A stretch of DNA of 64,000 nucleotides, taken from DATJGR01 sp963780795. Lineage in GTDB: Bacteria; Pseudomonadota; Gammaproteobacteria; Pseudomonadales; Azotimanducaceae. A program made the translations under genes and the position numbers. The stretch's first letter is position 1, and every line of letters starts with the position of its first letter. Below the pieces are notes generated by a model. The model was not told the origin of the DNA. It was given only the letters and a program-made list of their open reading frames with translations, and searched no databases. The stretch covers positions 310,001 to 374,000 of the forward strand of contig CAWADH010000005.1 of the NCBI GenBank assembly GCA_963780795.1, written 5' to 3'. This document shows, piece by piece, positions 51,908 through 59,702 of the stretch.

Positions 51908-52449
51908 ACCGGCTCCAGCGCGCGATGCGTGCCGGCCGGCAACTCGATACGGATTGCATCCCCCGACCGCACCACACCGCCGGCGACGACCACGCTCATG
52001 ACGCCGGCCTTGCGGATCAGTTGTCCGTTCGCATCGTGATCAAGTACCGCGGACATCAGACCGCGCCTGAACTTGTCGAGTTGCGTGCAGGGATTGCGCA
52101 ATCCGGTGAGGCGCACCACCGCCGCGTCGCCAATGTGCAGCGACGTACCTTCCGGCAACGCCAACAGCGGGACGCCGCGCGTGGTGACGTTCTCGCCCAT
52201 CTGTCCGGCCACTACGTCGAAGCCAAACGCCGCCAGTTCGTCGAACAGCTCTGCGTGCATCAGATGCACCTGCCGCAGATTCGGCTGCGTCGGATCGCGC
52301 GCCACGCGCGAACGATGCTTGACCGTAACGCCGCAATGCGCATCGCCCTGCACGCCGAGCCCTTCGAGCAGCGTGATTTCGGTTCCGGTCGATTTCGAGA
52401 ACGTGTGGCCTGTACTCGAACCGACCGCCACAACGATGCCGTATTCCAT
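51904..52449 (-). CDS. MOSC domain protein
   Basis: Stand-alone MOSC (molybdenum cofactor sulfurase C-terminal) domain of 181 residues: HCGVTVKHRSRVARDP, RQVHLMHAELFDELAAFGFDVVAGQMGENVTTRG and the conserved Cys in LTGLRNPCTQLDKF. Such proteins handle the molybdenum cofactor, as in the YiiM/YcbX group that reduces N-hydroxylated compounds. The ATG at 52449 lies 2 bp after the stop of the upstream membrane protein. Confidence 0.9.
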   Translation of the reverse strand: MEYGIVVAVGSSTGHTFSKSTGTEITLLEGLGVQGDAHCGVTVKHRSRVARDPTQPNLRQVHLMHAELFDELAAFGFDVVAGQMGENVTTRGVPLLALPEGTSLHIGDAAVVRLTGLRNPCTQLDKFRRGLMSAVLDHDANGQLIRKAGVMSVVVAGGVVRSGDAIRIELPAGTHRALEPV

Positions 52450-52451
52450 TG

Positions 52452-52898
52452 CTACTCCAACACGCGCAACGCGTTCAACGCCGCCAGCCACGCGATCAAC
52501 GTCGCCAGCAGACGCACGACGTTGAGCCGCTGCCAGGAGACGATGCGCGCCCGCAACTCAGGCGACGGTTCCGTCGCGCGCCCCATCCGGATCATCGTCG
52601 GTATGAAGTAGCCGAACGTTGCGATGCGTTCGGCGAGCGCCACGACGGCAGCGATCAGCCACCATTGGCTCCGCTCGCGAGCATGCCAAGCGATCGGCAG
52701 ACTTGCCAGCGTGAGCAGCGTCAGTGGAACGGTGGAGACGAACGCCCAGAACGTGCGTCCACTGTCGGGCGCATGCAGCGACGCGGGCGGTGCGCTCGTC
52801 CACATCGGCACGACGATACGTGCTTCGTAGCACCCCGCACCAAAAACCACGCCGAGGTTGACGGCGAACAACCACAGAACCAGATCGGATACGGACAT
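52452..52898 (-). CDS. Small four-helix membrane protein (DUF1772-like)
   Basis: Protein of 148 residues with four hydrophobic helices: LVLWLFAVNLGVVFGAGCYEARIVVP, FWAFVSTVPLTLLTLASLP, WWLIAAVVALAERIATFGYFIPT and VRLLATLIAWLAALNAL. The layout, with a GxYEARIVVPxW loop and a FIPTM motif, resembles DUF1772/anthrone-oxygenase-like membrane proteins. The role is unknown. The ATG at 52898 is chosen because the sequence before it is not membrane-like. Confidence 0.72.
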   Translation of the reverse strand: MSVSDLVLWLFAVNLGVVFGAGCYEARIVVPMWTSAPPASLHAPDSGRTFWAFVSTVPLTLLTLASLPIAWHARERSQWWLIAAVVALAERIATFGYFIPTMIRMGRATEPSPELRARIVSWQRLNVVRLLATLIAWLAALNALRVLE

Positions 52899-52908
52899 AC
52901 CGCGCGCG

Positions 52909-53463
52909 CTACGTCGCAAGCCCGAGTTCGGCGATCGCGCGTCGCGCGGTTTCCTTGGCCGAGAGCTCGGTGCTGTCGATTCGGATGTGCCGGAACGGCA
53001 GCGGAATCGATCCATCGCTGTTCAGGCGGTACTTCGTCGAATTGATCAGCAGATACAGCTCGGACCGCTCCACGTCGCGTTTCGACGGCTTCTCGCTGAG
53101 CCGATCCGCACCGCGATTGCGCAGGAGGCGCTGCTCGACGGTGGCGCTCAGTTCCACGAACGCGACTGTGTGGCCTCGTTCGGTGAACACGGCGCAGGCG
53201 CGCCCGAGAAAGTCCGTGTCGGCCTGGCTGTTCAGATCCCACACGAACGTGAAGATCATTCCGGGCAGATCGCTTTGCGCCACTTCCTCGAACATGCGGT
53301 TGCGGAATCCGTCGACCAGTCGCACGAACGGCTCCGTGCCGAACGTGAAGAACGGCAGCACCGGTTCGATCGCCACGTGATTGTGGAACAGGCGCAATCC
53401 GGTGGCCGCTTCGATTTCGCGGCCCACCGCCATCTTGCCGACCGCCGGCGGACCGAAGATCAC
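52909..53463 (-). CDS. P-loop kinase-like protein (AAA-33/shikimate-kinase fold)
   Basis: Nucleotide-binding protein of 184 residues with Walker A GPPAVGKMAVG near the N-terminus and HVAIEPVLPFF, DLNSQADTDFLGRACAVF and ERSELYLLINSTKYRLNSDG further on. The GKM in place of GK(S/T) is unusual because the Mg-coordinating Ser/Thr is Met. The start is read as GTG at 53463, but no ribosome site is apparent and sequence just upstream (ISADRHFV) is also in frame, so the N-terminus is uncertain. Possibly a small-molecule kinase. Confidence 0.75.
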   Translation of the reverse strand: MIFGPPAVGKMAVGREIEAATGLRLFHNHVAIEPVLPFFTFGTEPFVRLVDGFRNRMFEEVAQSDLPGMIFTFVWDLNSQADTDFLGRACAVFTERGHTVAFVELSATVEQRLLRNRGADRLSEKPSKRDVERSELYLLINSTKYRLNSDGSIPLPFRHIRIDSTELSAKETARRAIAELGLAT

Positions 53464-53482
53464 GACGAAATGTCTGTCGGCG

Positions 53483-54355
53483 CTAATGTGCTTCGAGCCC
53501 CTTCGGATAGCGGTCGGGTACGAGGTTCAACCGGATGCCGTGTTCGAGCAGTGCTTTCGCGCCGGCGAGCACGAGCGAGAATCCCTGCGTCGAGTCGGCG
53601 ATCTGCCGCACCAGCTCGTGACTGTTTCCGGCGAACCCGGTCTCGGTGATGCCTACGAACGTAGCGTCGCGTTCGTAAGGCACGAAGGTCCAGGTCACGG
53701 TCGTGCGGCCGCCCTGCCCCGGCCACTCCATCACGATGCGTTCGTTGCGATCGACCGCCTTCACCGACACGTCCGCCGAGACGCCGTACATCTCCCACTC
53801 CCACCGCACCTGCCTGCCGGTCTCGAGCTTACCGCTGCTCTTCGTGAACCAGAACTGCGTCGTCAGCGCCGGATCGACGAACGCCCGAAACACCTCGGCA
53901 GGCGGCTTGCGGATCAGCATGCCGGTCTTCATGACGGGCTTCTGCGCTTCGAGCAGCGTCTTCAGTCCGCTCAGAATCGGCGGCCAGCCTTTACTGCACG
54001 CGGCGAACACGACGCTGTTCGGCGGAAAGTCGTCGTGCAGCATGTCGAGCGTGACCACGTCGCCGTTCTGCTCGATCGTGAACGCGACGCGCGACGCCGT
54101 TTCCTTCGCGAACTCGCCGAACACCGGCCGGAACGTGTAGCTCAGCTTGCAGGGCGGTTCCACCACCAGCACGACGTTCTCGTCGGTAACCTTGCCGTCA
54201 ATCACGTACAGCACCTTCGAGCCCACCTTCCAGTCGGACTCGATCCGCCTGCCGCCCCAGTACTGCTGCGTCATGTCGGGGTCGGTCAGCGCTTTCCAGA
54301 CCGCATCGGACGTCGACGCGATGTGCGTAACGATGTGGATCTGCTGCGTGCTCAC
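53483..54355 (-). CDS. Two-domain SRPBCC (AHSA1-like) protein
   Basis: Fusion of two START-like SRPBCC domains, 290 residues. The first (about 1-145) shows IVTHIASTSDAVWKALTDPDMTQQYWGG; the second (about 150-290) shows LIRKPPAEVFRAFVDPALTTQFWFTKSSG and VRWEWEMYG. The family binds hydrophobic ligands in a cavity; AHSA1-like members often pair with ArsR repressors. The start is GTG at 54355, overlapping the upstream SRPBCC stop (GTGA). The upstream in-frame extension to 54805 is antisense-like and rejected. Confidence 0.88.
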   Translation of the reverse strand: MSTQQIHIVTHIASTSDAVWKALTDPDMTQQYWGGRRIESDWKVGSKVLYVIDGKVTDENVVLVVEPPCKLSYTFRPVFGEFAKETASRVAFTIEQNGDVVTLDMLHDDFPPNSVVFAACSKGWPPILSGLKTLLEAQKPVMKTGMLIRKPPAEVFRAFVDPALTTQFWFTKSSGKLETGRQVRWEWEMYGVSADVSVKAVDRNERIVMEWPGQGGRTTVTWTFVPYERDATFVGITETGFAGNSHELVRQIADSTQGFSLVLAGAKALLEHGIRLNLVPDRYPKGLEAH

Positions 54356-54882
54356 GACTGCTCTCCGATACGCTCGGGATACTCCTGCTCGTAGCGCTCC
54401 ACCCTCGGCCAGAACGGCGCCGGCCGCTCGCCCCTCAATCGCTCGGTCAGCAGCCCGAGGTGCGAATGCCACCCACTCGACACGCTGATCATGTCGCCGC
54501 GCATTCGCAGGTGCCGGTGCGTCAGCGTGAGCAGCACCTCCTTGCCTTTCGGTTCGAGGTCGAACGCCACTTCCGAATCGGCTTCCCACGTGTACGCCAG
54601 ATGACGCGGCGGATCCCAGCGGGTGATCCGTCCGACCATCGTGTGGCCGTTCTCCATCGCCTTGTATCTGGCCGGCGTCGGCTCGTCGTGGTCCGTTAGG
54701 TCCTGATGATGAAAGCGCAGCGTTACCGCGCCGCCGACGCGCGGTTCCATCGCGCCGGTCGCCAGCCACGTACCGCGCAGCTGCGAGGCCGTGAGGTATT
54801 GCCACACCCGGTCCACGGGTCCCGGCAGCAACCGCTCGAAACGCACCGTGCCTTTGTCGATGACCTGTCCGTATTCGTTCAT
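54352..54882 (-). CDS. SRPBCC (AHSA1-like) protein
   Basis: Single-domain SRPBCC protein of 176 residues: TVRFERLLPGPVDRVWQYLTASQLRGTWLATG, GGAVTLRFHHQDL, HLAYTWEADSEVAFDLEP and a C-terminal helix VSSGWHSHLGLLTERLRG. It overlaps the ArsR gene by 4 nt and the two-domain SRPBCC gene by 4 nt. It may sequester or carry a hydrophobic molecule sensed by the regulator. Confidence 0.9.
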   Translation of the reverse strand: MNEYGQVIDKGTVRFERLLPGPVDRVWQYLTASQLRGTWLATGAMEPRVGGAVTLRFHHQDLTDHDEPTPARYKAMENGHTMVGRITRWDPPRHLAYTWEADSEVAFDLEPKGKEVLLTLTHRHLRMRGDMISVSSGWHSHLGLLTERLRGERPAPFWPRVERYEQEYPERIGEQS

Positions 54883-55226
54883 CGTTTCCTCCTGCCCGCT
54901 CCAGTCCGCTTGCCTGCGCCCGGCGCCGTCGGCTTACGCAACTCGCGCTCGAGCGCGTCGAGCCTGCCGCCCCAGAATTTGCGCACGTCCTTCAACCACG
55001 CGTCGATGCTTTCGAGACCCGCGGCGTCGAGCGCATAGATGCGCCGCTGTGCATCCGTTCGCACCTGCACCAGCCCGGCATCGCGCAATGCCTTCAGATG
55101 TTGGGAAATCGCCGGCGCGCTGACATCGAACTCGTCGACGATCTCGCCGGCGGAACGCTCGCCTGTGCTGAGCAATTCGACGATGCGGCGACGGGTGGGA
55201 TCGGCCAAAGCAGCAAATTCACGCAT
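54879..55226 (-). CDS. ArsR-family transcriptional regulator (SdpR-like)
   Basis: Winged-helix repressor of 115 residues: MREFAALADPTRRRIVELLS, GEIVDEFDVSAPAISQHLKALRDAGLV (recognition helix) and a basic C-terminus. The DPTRRRI and no-Cys pattern fits the non-metal, autoregulating ArsR type that pairs with SRPBCC genes. The start ATG at 55226 follows the AT-rich operator candidate. It heads the minus-strand gene run. Confidence 0.92.
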   Translation of the reverse strand: MREFAALADPTRRRIVELLSTGERSAGEIVDEFDVSAPAISQHLKALRDAGLVQVRTDAQRRIYALDAAGLESIDAWLKDVRKFWGGRLDALERELRKPTAPGAGKRTGAGRRKR

Positions 55227-55252
55227 GGACGCATGCTGCAGCCGATCCTTAT

Positions 55253-55268
55253 ATAAGTCAATACTTAA
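55253..55268. promoter_or_regulatory. Candidate ArsR operator upstream of its own gene
   Basis: TAAGT (55254-55258) and ACTTA (55263-55267) form an inverted repeat with CAAT between, 28 bp before the ATG at 55226, inside an AT-rich island (TTATATAAGTCAATACTTAATA) unlike the GC-rich surroundings. On the minus strand the same bases hold TTGACTTATATAAG. Confidence 0.45.
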
Positions 55269-55346
55269 TAACGGACGCATCGCGCGTGATCGATGAAATG
55301 CGATCTGATACCGTTCGCCGCTAACAAAAAAACGTGGGGAGATCAG

Positions 55347-55943
55347 ATGAACCGCATCGTCCGTTTCGGCGTTTTGCTGGTGCTGTGCAGCGGCCTCACC
55401 GTTGCGGCCGCTCAGAAGAGCGAACCGGCGCCGATCACCGAAGCGAGCTTCAAGTGTATTCGCGCGATGACGCCGGTGCGCGGTTTCTACGTCGACAATC
55501 TCGACGGCGGCCTGAAGGAAACGGTCGCGGTGGCGAACTCCGCGAACGGCGGCGTTTATCCGCCGGGCTCGGTGGTACAACTCGTGCCGACCGAAGTCAT
55601 GGTGAAACGCGAAGCCGGTTTCAACGCCGCGACGAAAGACTGGGAGTTCTTCGAGCTCGACGTGAAGGACGGCAAATCCGCCATCCGCACGCGCGGCTTC
55701 GTCGACGTGGTGAACCGTTTCGGCGGCAACTGCTTCGCGTGTCACGTCAAAGCGAAGCCTGAGTGGGATCTGATCTGCGAAACCACCCACGGCTGCGACG
55801 CGATCCCGCTGACGCCGGTGATGATCAAAGCATTGCAGAAAACCGACCCGCGCTGCGGTCCGCCGGTGGAGTTGACGACCGAGGAAGCCGACATGCTGAA
55901 AGCGCTGCAAGCGGCGATGGCGGCGAAACCGGCCGGCGCCTGA
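55347..55943 (+). CDS. Exported monoheme c-type cytochrome-like protein
   Basis: Periplasmic protein of 198 residues with a signal peptide (VRFGVLLVLCSGLTVAAAQ) and one heme-c binding motif Cys-Phe-Ala-Cys-His (GGNCFACHVKAKPEWDL). The N-terminal CIRAMTPVRGFYVDNLDG and VVQLVPTEVMVKREAGFN segments recall cytochrome P460-type proteins, but I am not sure of the family. Two extra Cys-pairs (LICETTHGC, RCG) lie after the heme. Start ATG 55347 gives the signal peptide. It is divergent from the arsR operon. Confidence 0.78.
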   Translation: MNRIVRFGVLLVLCSGLTVAAAQKSEPAPITEASFKCIRAMTPVRGFYVDNLDGGLKETVAVANSANGGVYPPGSVVQLVPTEVMVKREAGFNAATKDWEFFELDVKDGKSAIRTRGFVDVVNRFGGNCFACHVKAKPEWDLICETTHGCDAIPLTPVMIKALQKTDPRCGPPVELTTEEADMLKALQAAMAAKPAGA

Positions 55944-55957
55944 TTTCGTCACGCGCG

Positions 55958-57262
55958 CTACGGCGCGCGCTTCCAGCCTCCCAATGCCTGTTCGACCACG
56001 CGCGCTGCCGCCAGCGCGACGTGGTCGCACCACGGCCGCGCCACGATCTGCACGCCGAGCGGCAAACCGTCCGCCGATGCGCCGGCGCGCACCACCACGC
56101 ACGGATAACCAGTGAGGCTGAACGGCAGCGTGTAGATGAAGTCCGCGTCGCTCGACTCGCCCACCCGCGGCGCCGCATCGCCCGCCGCCGGGCACACGAT
56201 CACGTCGACGTCGTTCATGAAGCCGAGGAACGCCCGTCTCAGACGGTCCCATTCGAACAGCGAGCGTTCGACGTCGTCAGCGGACAGCGTGCTCGCGCCC
56301 CACGGCTGCCACGTTTTCCACGAGACCGATTCCGGGCGTGCCCAATAGGCGCGCGTGATCGCGAGCGACTCGTCGATACGCGGCGGCGTTGCCGCACGCA
56401 CCTTTGCGCCGGCGTTGGCAAGCGCGACCACCGCTGCTTCGACCGCGCGCACCATCGCATTGCTGGGCACCGCGCGATCGAAGCCATCGAAGTGCGCGAC
56501 CCGCAGCGCTGCGAGATCCACGTGCGATGGATTGCCGAGCGGCATCGGCACCACGCCCGCGTCGTAGCCGTCGATGCCGGCGATGATCGGCAACGTCAGC
56601 GCCAGATCGTCGACGCAGCGCGCGATCGGACCGATCACCGTGCGCGGATCCGCGAGTGCGCTGATCGGCGGCACGTGGCCGGTGTTCGGCACCAGACCGC
56701 TGCTCGGCTTCAATCCGGCCACGCCGCAGCAATGCGCCGGCCAGCGGATGCTGCCGCCGGAGTCGCTGCCGAGGCCGAGCGGCGAGCCGCACGCGGCGAC
56801 GATCGCCGCCTCGCCGCTGCTGCTGCCGCCCGGCGACCGCGACGCGTCGTACGGATTCTTGGGCGCCGGATGGATGTCGGCGTCCGCCTGCGGTTTGGTT
56901 TTGCCGAGCACGATCGCACCGGCGGCGCGCATCCGCGCAACGACCGTCGCGTCGCGCCGCGGCACGTAGTCGCGCCGCTCTTCGCGATTCGCCGCACACG
57001 CGAGCCCGTTCGTTTCGATCCAGTCTTTCACCGTGAACGGCACGCCGTGCAATGCGCCCGGCGATTCGCCTCGCGCGATCGCCGCATCGGCCGCACGCGC
57101 CTCGTCCATTGCGGTGCTCGAAACCTGAACGACTGCGTTGAGGTGCGGATTCACCGCTTCGATGCGTTGCAGGTGGGCCGCAACCACTTCCTGTGACGAC
57201 ACCTCTTTCGATCTGATCGCGCGCGCAAGCGCGGACGCGGAGTATTCGGTCAGTTCGCTCAC
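55958..57262 (-). CDS. Amidase signature family protein
   Basis: Amidase of 434 residues with the catalytic Ser-cisSer-Lys triad: Lys in PFTVKDWIE, and the glycine/serine block SPGGSSSGEAAIVAACGSPLGLGSDSGGSIRWPAHCC. The mid and C-terminal parts (GYPCVVVRAGASADGLPLGVQIVARPW) are typical. The substrate is unknown (indoleacetamide, glutamyl-tRNA, aryl-acylamides are family examples). GTG at 57262 overlaps the DUF3303 stop (GTGA). Confidence 0.92.
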   Translation of the reverse strand: MSELTEYSASALARAIRSKEVSSQEVVAAHLQRIEAVNPHLNAVVQVSSTAMDEARAADAAIARGESPGALHGVPFTVKDWIETNGLACAANREERRDYVPRRDATVVARMRAAGAIVLGKTKPQADADIHPAPKNPYDASRSPGGSSSGEAAIVAACGSPLGLGSDSGGSIRWPAHCCGVAGLKPSSGLVPNTGHVPPISALADPRTVIGPIARCVDDLALTLPIIAGIDGYDAGVVPMPLGNPSHVDLAALRVAHFDGFDRAVPSNAMVRAVEAAVVALANAGAKVRAATPPRIDESLAITRAYWARPESVSWKTWQPWGASTLSADDVERSLFEWDRLRRAFLGFMNDVDVIVCPAAGDAAPRVGESSDADFIYTLPFSLTGYPCVVVRAGASADGLPLGVQIVARPWCDHVALAAARVVEQALGGWKRAP

Positions 57263-57531
57263 AGCGCGTCCGCGATGCTGCGCGCCGCTTCGGCCGAGGT
57301 GCGCACCGGAATCACTTCGAAGCGGGCGAGGTCGCGCCACTTATTGATCCAGCGGTCGATCAGCGCGCGATCGCCGGTGCGCATCAGCTGGAAACAGCGC
57401 TGGTAGTCGAGGTCTACCCAGCTGTCGACGTACTCCAGGCCTTCCGGCAACTGGCGGCCTTTGTCGCGCGCGCGCCGATAGATGTCCGGCGCCGCGCCTG
57501 CGTTGAAGTACTCCACGATCATGTACAGCAC
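57259..57531 (-). CDS. DUF3303 family protein (90 aa)
   Basis: Small alpha/beta protein with the family pattern LYMIVEYFNAG at the N-terminus, PEGLEYVDSWVDLDYQRCFQLMRTGDRALIDRWINKWRDL and a C-terminal FEVIPVRTSAEA; a dimeric ferredoxin-like (NIPSNAP/ABM-like) fold is expected. It begins with GTG at 57531, 7 bp after the GNAT stop. Function unknown. Confidence 0.8.
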   Translation of the reverse strand: MLYMIVEYFNAGAAPDIYRRARDKGRQLPEGLEYVDSWVDLDYQRCFQLMRTGDRALIDRWINKWRDLARFEVIPVRTSAEAARSIADAL

Positions 57532-57538
57532 GTCGTTC

Positions 57539-58087
57539 TCACAGCAGCAGCCCCATGTAGAGGAGATCGAAATACTCGCCGTCGACGCAGATCTCGCGTC
57601 GCAGCGTGCCTTCAACGACGAAGCCCTTCTCGCGATACAGCGCGATGCCGCGCGCGTTGTCGGTCCGAACCCGCAACGCGACCTTCCGGATCGAACCGAC
57701 GGAGCGCGCCCAGTCGATGAGGGTATCCATCAGCAGCGCACCGATGCCGCGACCCCAGTGCGACCGCCGCACCGAAATCGCCAGCTCGCCATGGTGGCGC
57801 ACGCGCTGGCGTCGGCCGGTGCCGAACGTGATGCACGCGACGATGAGCCCACCGTCGGTCGCCACGACGTGTAAGTGGTCCGGCGCATCGCCGACCGTCG
57901 CCAGGTGCGCCGCTTCCTGCGCTTCGGTCATTTCGAACTCGCCCGGGCCGAACGTCAGGAAGTCGGATTCGCCGCTGACGCATTCCAGATACTCGAGCAT
58001 CGCAGCGGCGTCGTCGGGCACGCCGACACGGATCGTCAGCACGGTTCCGTCGCGGAGCGTGAACGTGCGGGGTGCGAGATACGCCAT
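57539..58087 (-). CDS. GNAT N-acetyltransferase
   Basis: Acetyltransferase of 182 residues: FTLRDGTVLTIRVGVPDDAAAMLEYLE, HHGELAISVRRSHWGRGIGALLMDTLIDWA (acetyl-CoA loop RGIG), VALRVRTDNARGIALYREKGFVVEGTLRREICVDGEY. The ELAISVRRSHWGRG form matches family members acting on small amines or antibiotic-like substrates. It shares one base with the kinase stop (TGATG). Confidence 0.9.
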   Translation of the reverse strand: MAYLAPRTFTLRDGTVLTIRVGVPDDAAAMLEYLECVSGESDFLTFGPGEFEMTEAQEAAHLATVGDAPDHLHVVATDGGLIVACITFGTGRRQRVRHHGELAISVRRSHWGRGIGALLMDTLIDWARSVGSIRKVALRVRTDNARGIALYREKGFVVEGTLRREICVDGEYFDLLYMGLLL

Positions 58088-58833
58088 CAGAAGAACTCGT
58101 CCAACAGTTGATAGAACTCGATCCGCGCCGGATCAGGGGTCATGCCGTACGCGTCGAAGAACGGCGCGACGAATGCCTCGCCGTAGTTATACGCAATGCT
58201 GCGTGCGGCGCACGCGAAATCCTGATGCCGGTCCGCCACGCCGGCTCGGCCGACGTCGATGAAGCCGGCCAACGCGCCGTCGCGCAGGATCACGTTCGGC
58301 AGACAGTAGTCGCCGTGCGTCACCACCAGGTCTTCGTGTGCCGGCCGCGTTGCCTCGAGCTCGCCGAGCAGGTCGAGCGCGGTGCGGCCGAGGCGGGCGT
58401 CGTCGAAATCAGTTTCGTCGACTCGACCCGCAACCGCATTGTCTCGCGCCTTCGCCATCGTGACCGACAGCCGCGCGTCGAACGGACACTCGCGCGCATC
58501 GAGTCCGTGCAGCAGCCGCAGTCCAGCCGCGAGCGCACGCACGCACTCGAGCCGCCCCTCTGTAACGGCGTGAGCGGCAACGCCGTGGAGCGCTTGCGTC
58601 AGGAGATAGCTCTCCGCGCCGACACGTTCGTAGACGATCACCTGCGGTACCGGCGCTCGACCTGCGAACCAGCGCAGCCGGTCCGCTTCCTCGGCGACCT
58701 CGCCCGCGGCGCCGCCCACCTTGAGATAGAACTGCGTTCCGATCTGCCAGACGCGCGCGTTCGAGCGGCCGATGGATTCGATGCGCATAGGCAAATCGCC
58801 GACGAGCAGCGCAATGGACGCCGGCATGTTCAC
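58087..58833 (-). CDS. APH(3')-like phosphotransferase
   Basis: Kinase-like protein of 248 residues with the aminoglycoside phosphotransferase motifs: ATP-binding RVWQIGTQFYLKVGG, Brenner motif VVTHGDYCLPNVIL (catalytic Asp and Asn) and GFIDVGRAGVADRHQDFACAARSI (DxD-equivalent). The whole layout is that of APH(3')-II/III-type enzymes, but chromosomal homologues may phosphorylate other compounds. The start is GTG at 58833 overlapping the upstream kinase stop (GTGA); an ATG two codons later is the alternative. Confidence 0.88.
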   Translation of the reverse strand: MNMPASIALLVGDLPMRIESIGRSNARVWQIGTQFYLKVGGAAGEVAEEADRLRWFAGRAPVPQVIVYERVGAESYLLTQALHGVAAHAVTEGRLECVRALAAGLRLLHGLDARECPFDARLSVTMAKARDNAVAGRVDETDFDDARLGRTALDLLGELEATRPAHEDLVVTHGDYCLPNVILRDGALAGFIDVGRAGVADRHQDFACAARSIAYNYGEAFVAPFFDAYGMTPDPARIEFYQLLDEFF

Positions 58834-59699
58834 GGCGCGAGCAGGCGCGCCGCCGCGAGCGAATTCGTCCACTCGAGACTCCAGTCGCGCGGCTCCGCGG
58901 CGAGGCGCGCGAACGTCCACAAGCGCACGCGTTCGCGATCGACGCCGAGCAGATCGGAAAAGCGCGCGATCAACGCGATGGGATCCGCGTTGAAACGGTC
59001 TTTGCAATTGAACAGGTGCTGTGTGGCGTCGTAGGCCGGATCGCCGATGAACGGCTTCGGATCGATTGCGAGCCACGGTTCGCGTTCCGCCGCCAGCACA
59101 TTGCCGGCGTGCAGGTCGGTGGCGAGCAGCAGGTCGCCAGGTCGGGCGCGTGCCATTTCTTCCATCACCCGCAAGCCTTCACGTGTGAGCGCTGCGTCGG
59201 GCCAACGGGCGGCATCAGCCAGCGACGAGTCGATCCAGTGGCGCGCCATCGCCGACAACGGTCTGAAGGGGCGAGGCACGGCGGGCCGGCGCCACATTCG
59301 ATTCAGCAGCTTCGCGATCACGATGTCCTGTTCCGGCTCCGGACGCGAGCGCAGCAACGTGCCGGGCACGCAGCGTTCGAGCAGCATCGCATTGAGCGCA
59401 TCGTCGGCGTCGATCAACCGCACGGTCGGATCGCCGTTCCAGAAACGCAGACCAGCGATCTCGTGCGTCCCCTCCATGTGCGGCAATCCGAGTTTGAGCA
59501 CGACCGCCGTACCGTCCGCCGCCACGCCGGGCGCGGCCCAGGAGCAGACGCCGGTTTGAAACGGCTCGTCCAGCGTGAGCGACCAGCGCGTCCGCAGTTC
59601 GCGCAGCGTTGCCGGCGCGCGATCGAGCCATGCCCCCCACTCGGGTTTTTCGCTGCAGGTCTTCGCGAGATTCGCAGGTATCGGAAACTCGTCGACCAT
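58830..59699 (-). CDS. APH(6)/hydroxyurea-type phosphotransferase
   Basis: Kinase of 289 residues in the APH(6)/streptomycin 6-kinase and hydroxyurea-resistance group: GVAADGTAVVLKLGLPH (ATP site), LLATDLHAGNVLAAEREPWLAIDPKPFIGDPAYDATQHLFNC (catalytic Asp, metal-binding Asp). Whether it confers streptomycin resistance is unknown. It precedes the APH(3')-like gene with a 4-nt overlap, and follows the CPBP gene by 3 bp. Confidence 0.9.
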   Translation of the reverse strand: MVDEFPIPANLAKTCSEKPEWGAWLDRAPATLRELRTRWSLTLDEPFQTGVCSWAAPGVAADGTAVVLKLGLPHMEGTHEIAGLRFWNGDPTVRLIDADDALNAMLLERCVPGTLLRSRPEPEQDIVIAKLLNRMWRRPAVPRPFRPLSAMARHWIDSSLADAARWPDAALTREGLRVMEEMARARPGDLLLATDLHAGNVLAAEREPWLAIDPKPFIGDPAYDATQHLFNCKDRFNADPIALIARFSDLLGVDRERVRLWTFARLAAEPRDWSLEWTNSLAAARLLAP

Positions 59700-59702
59700 G
59701 CG

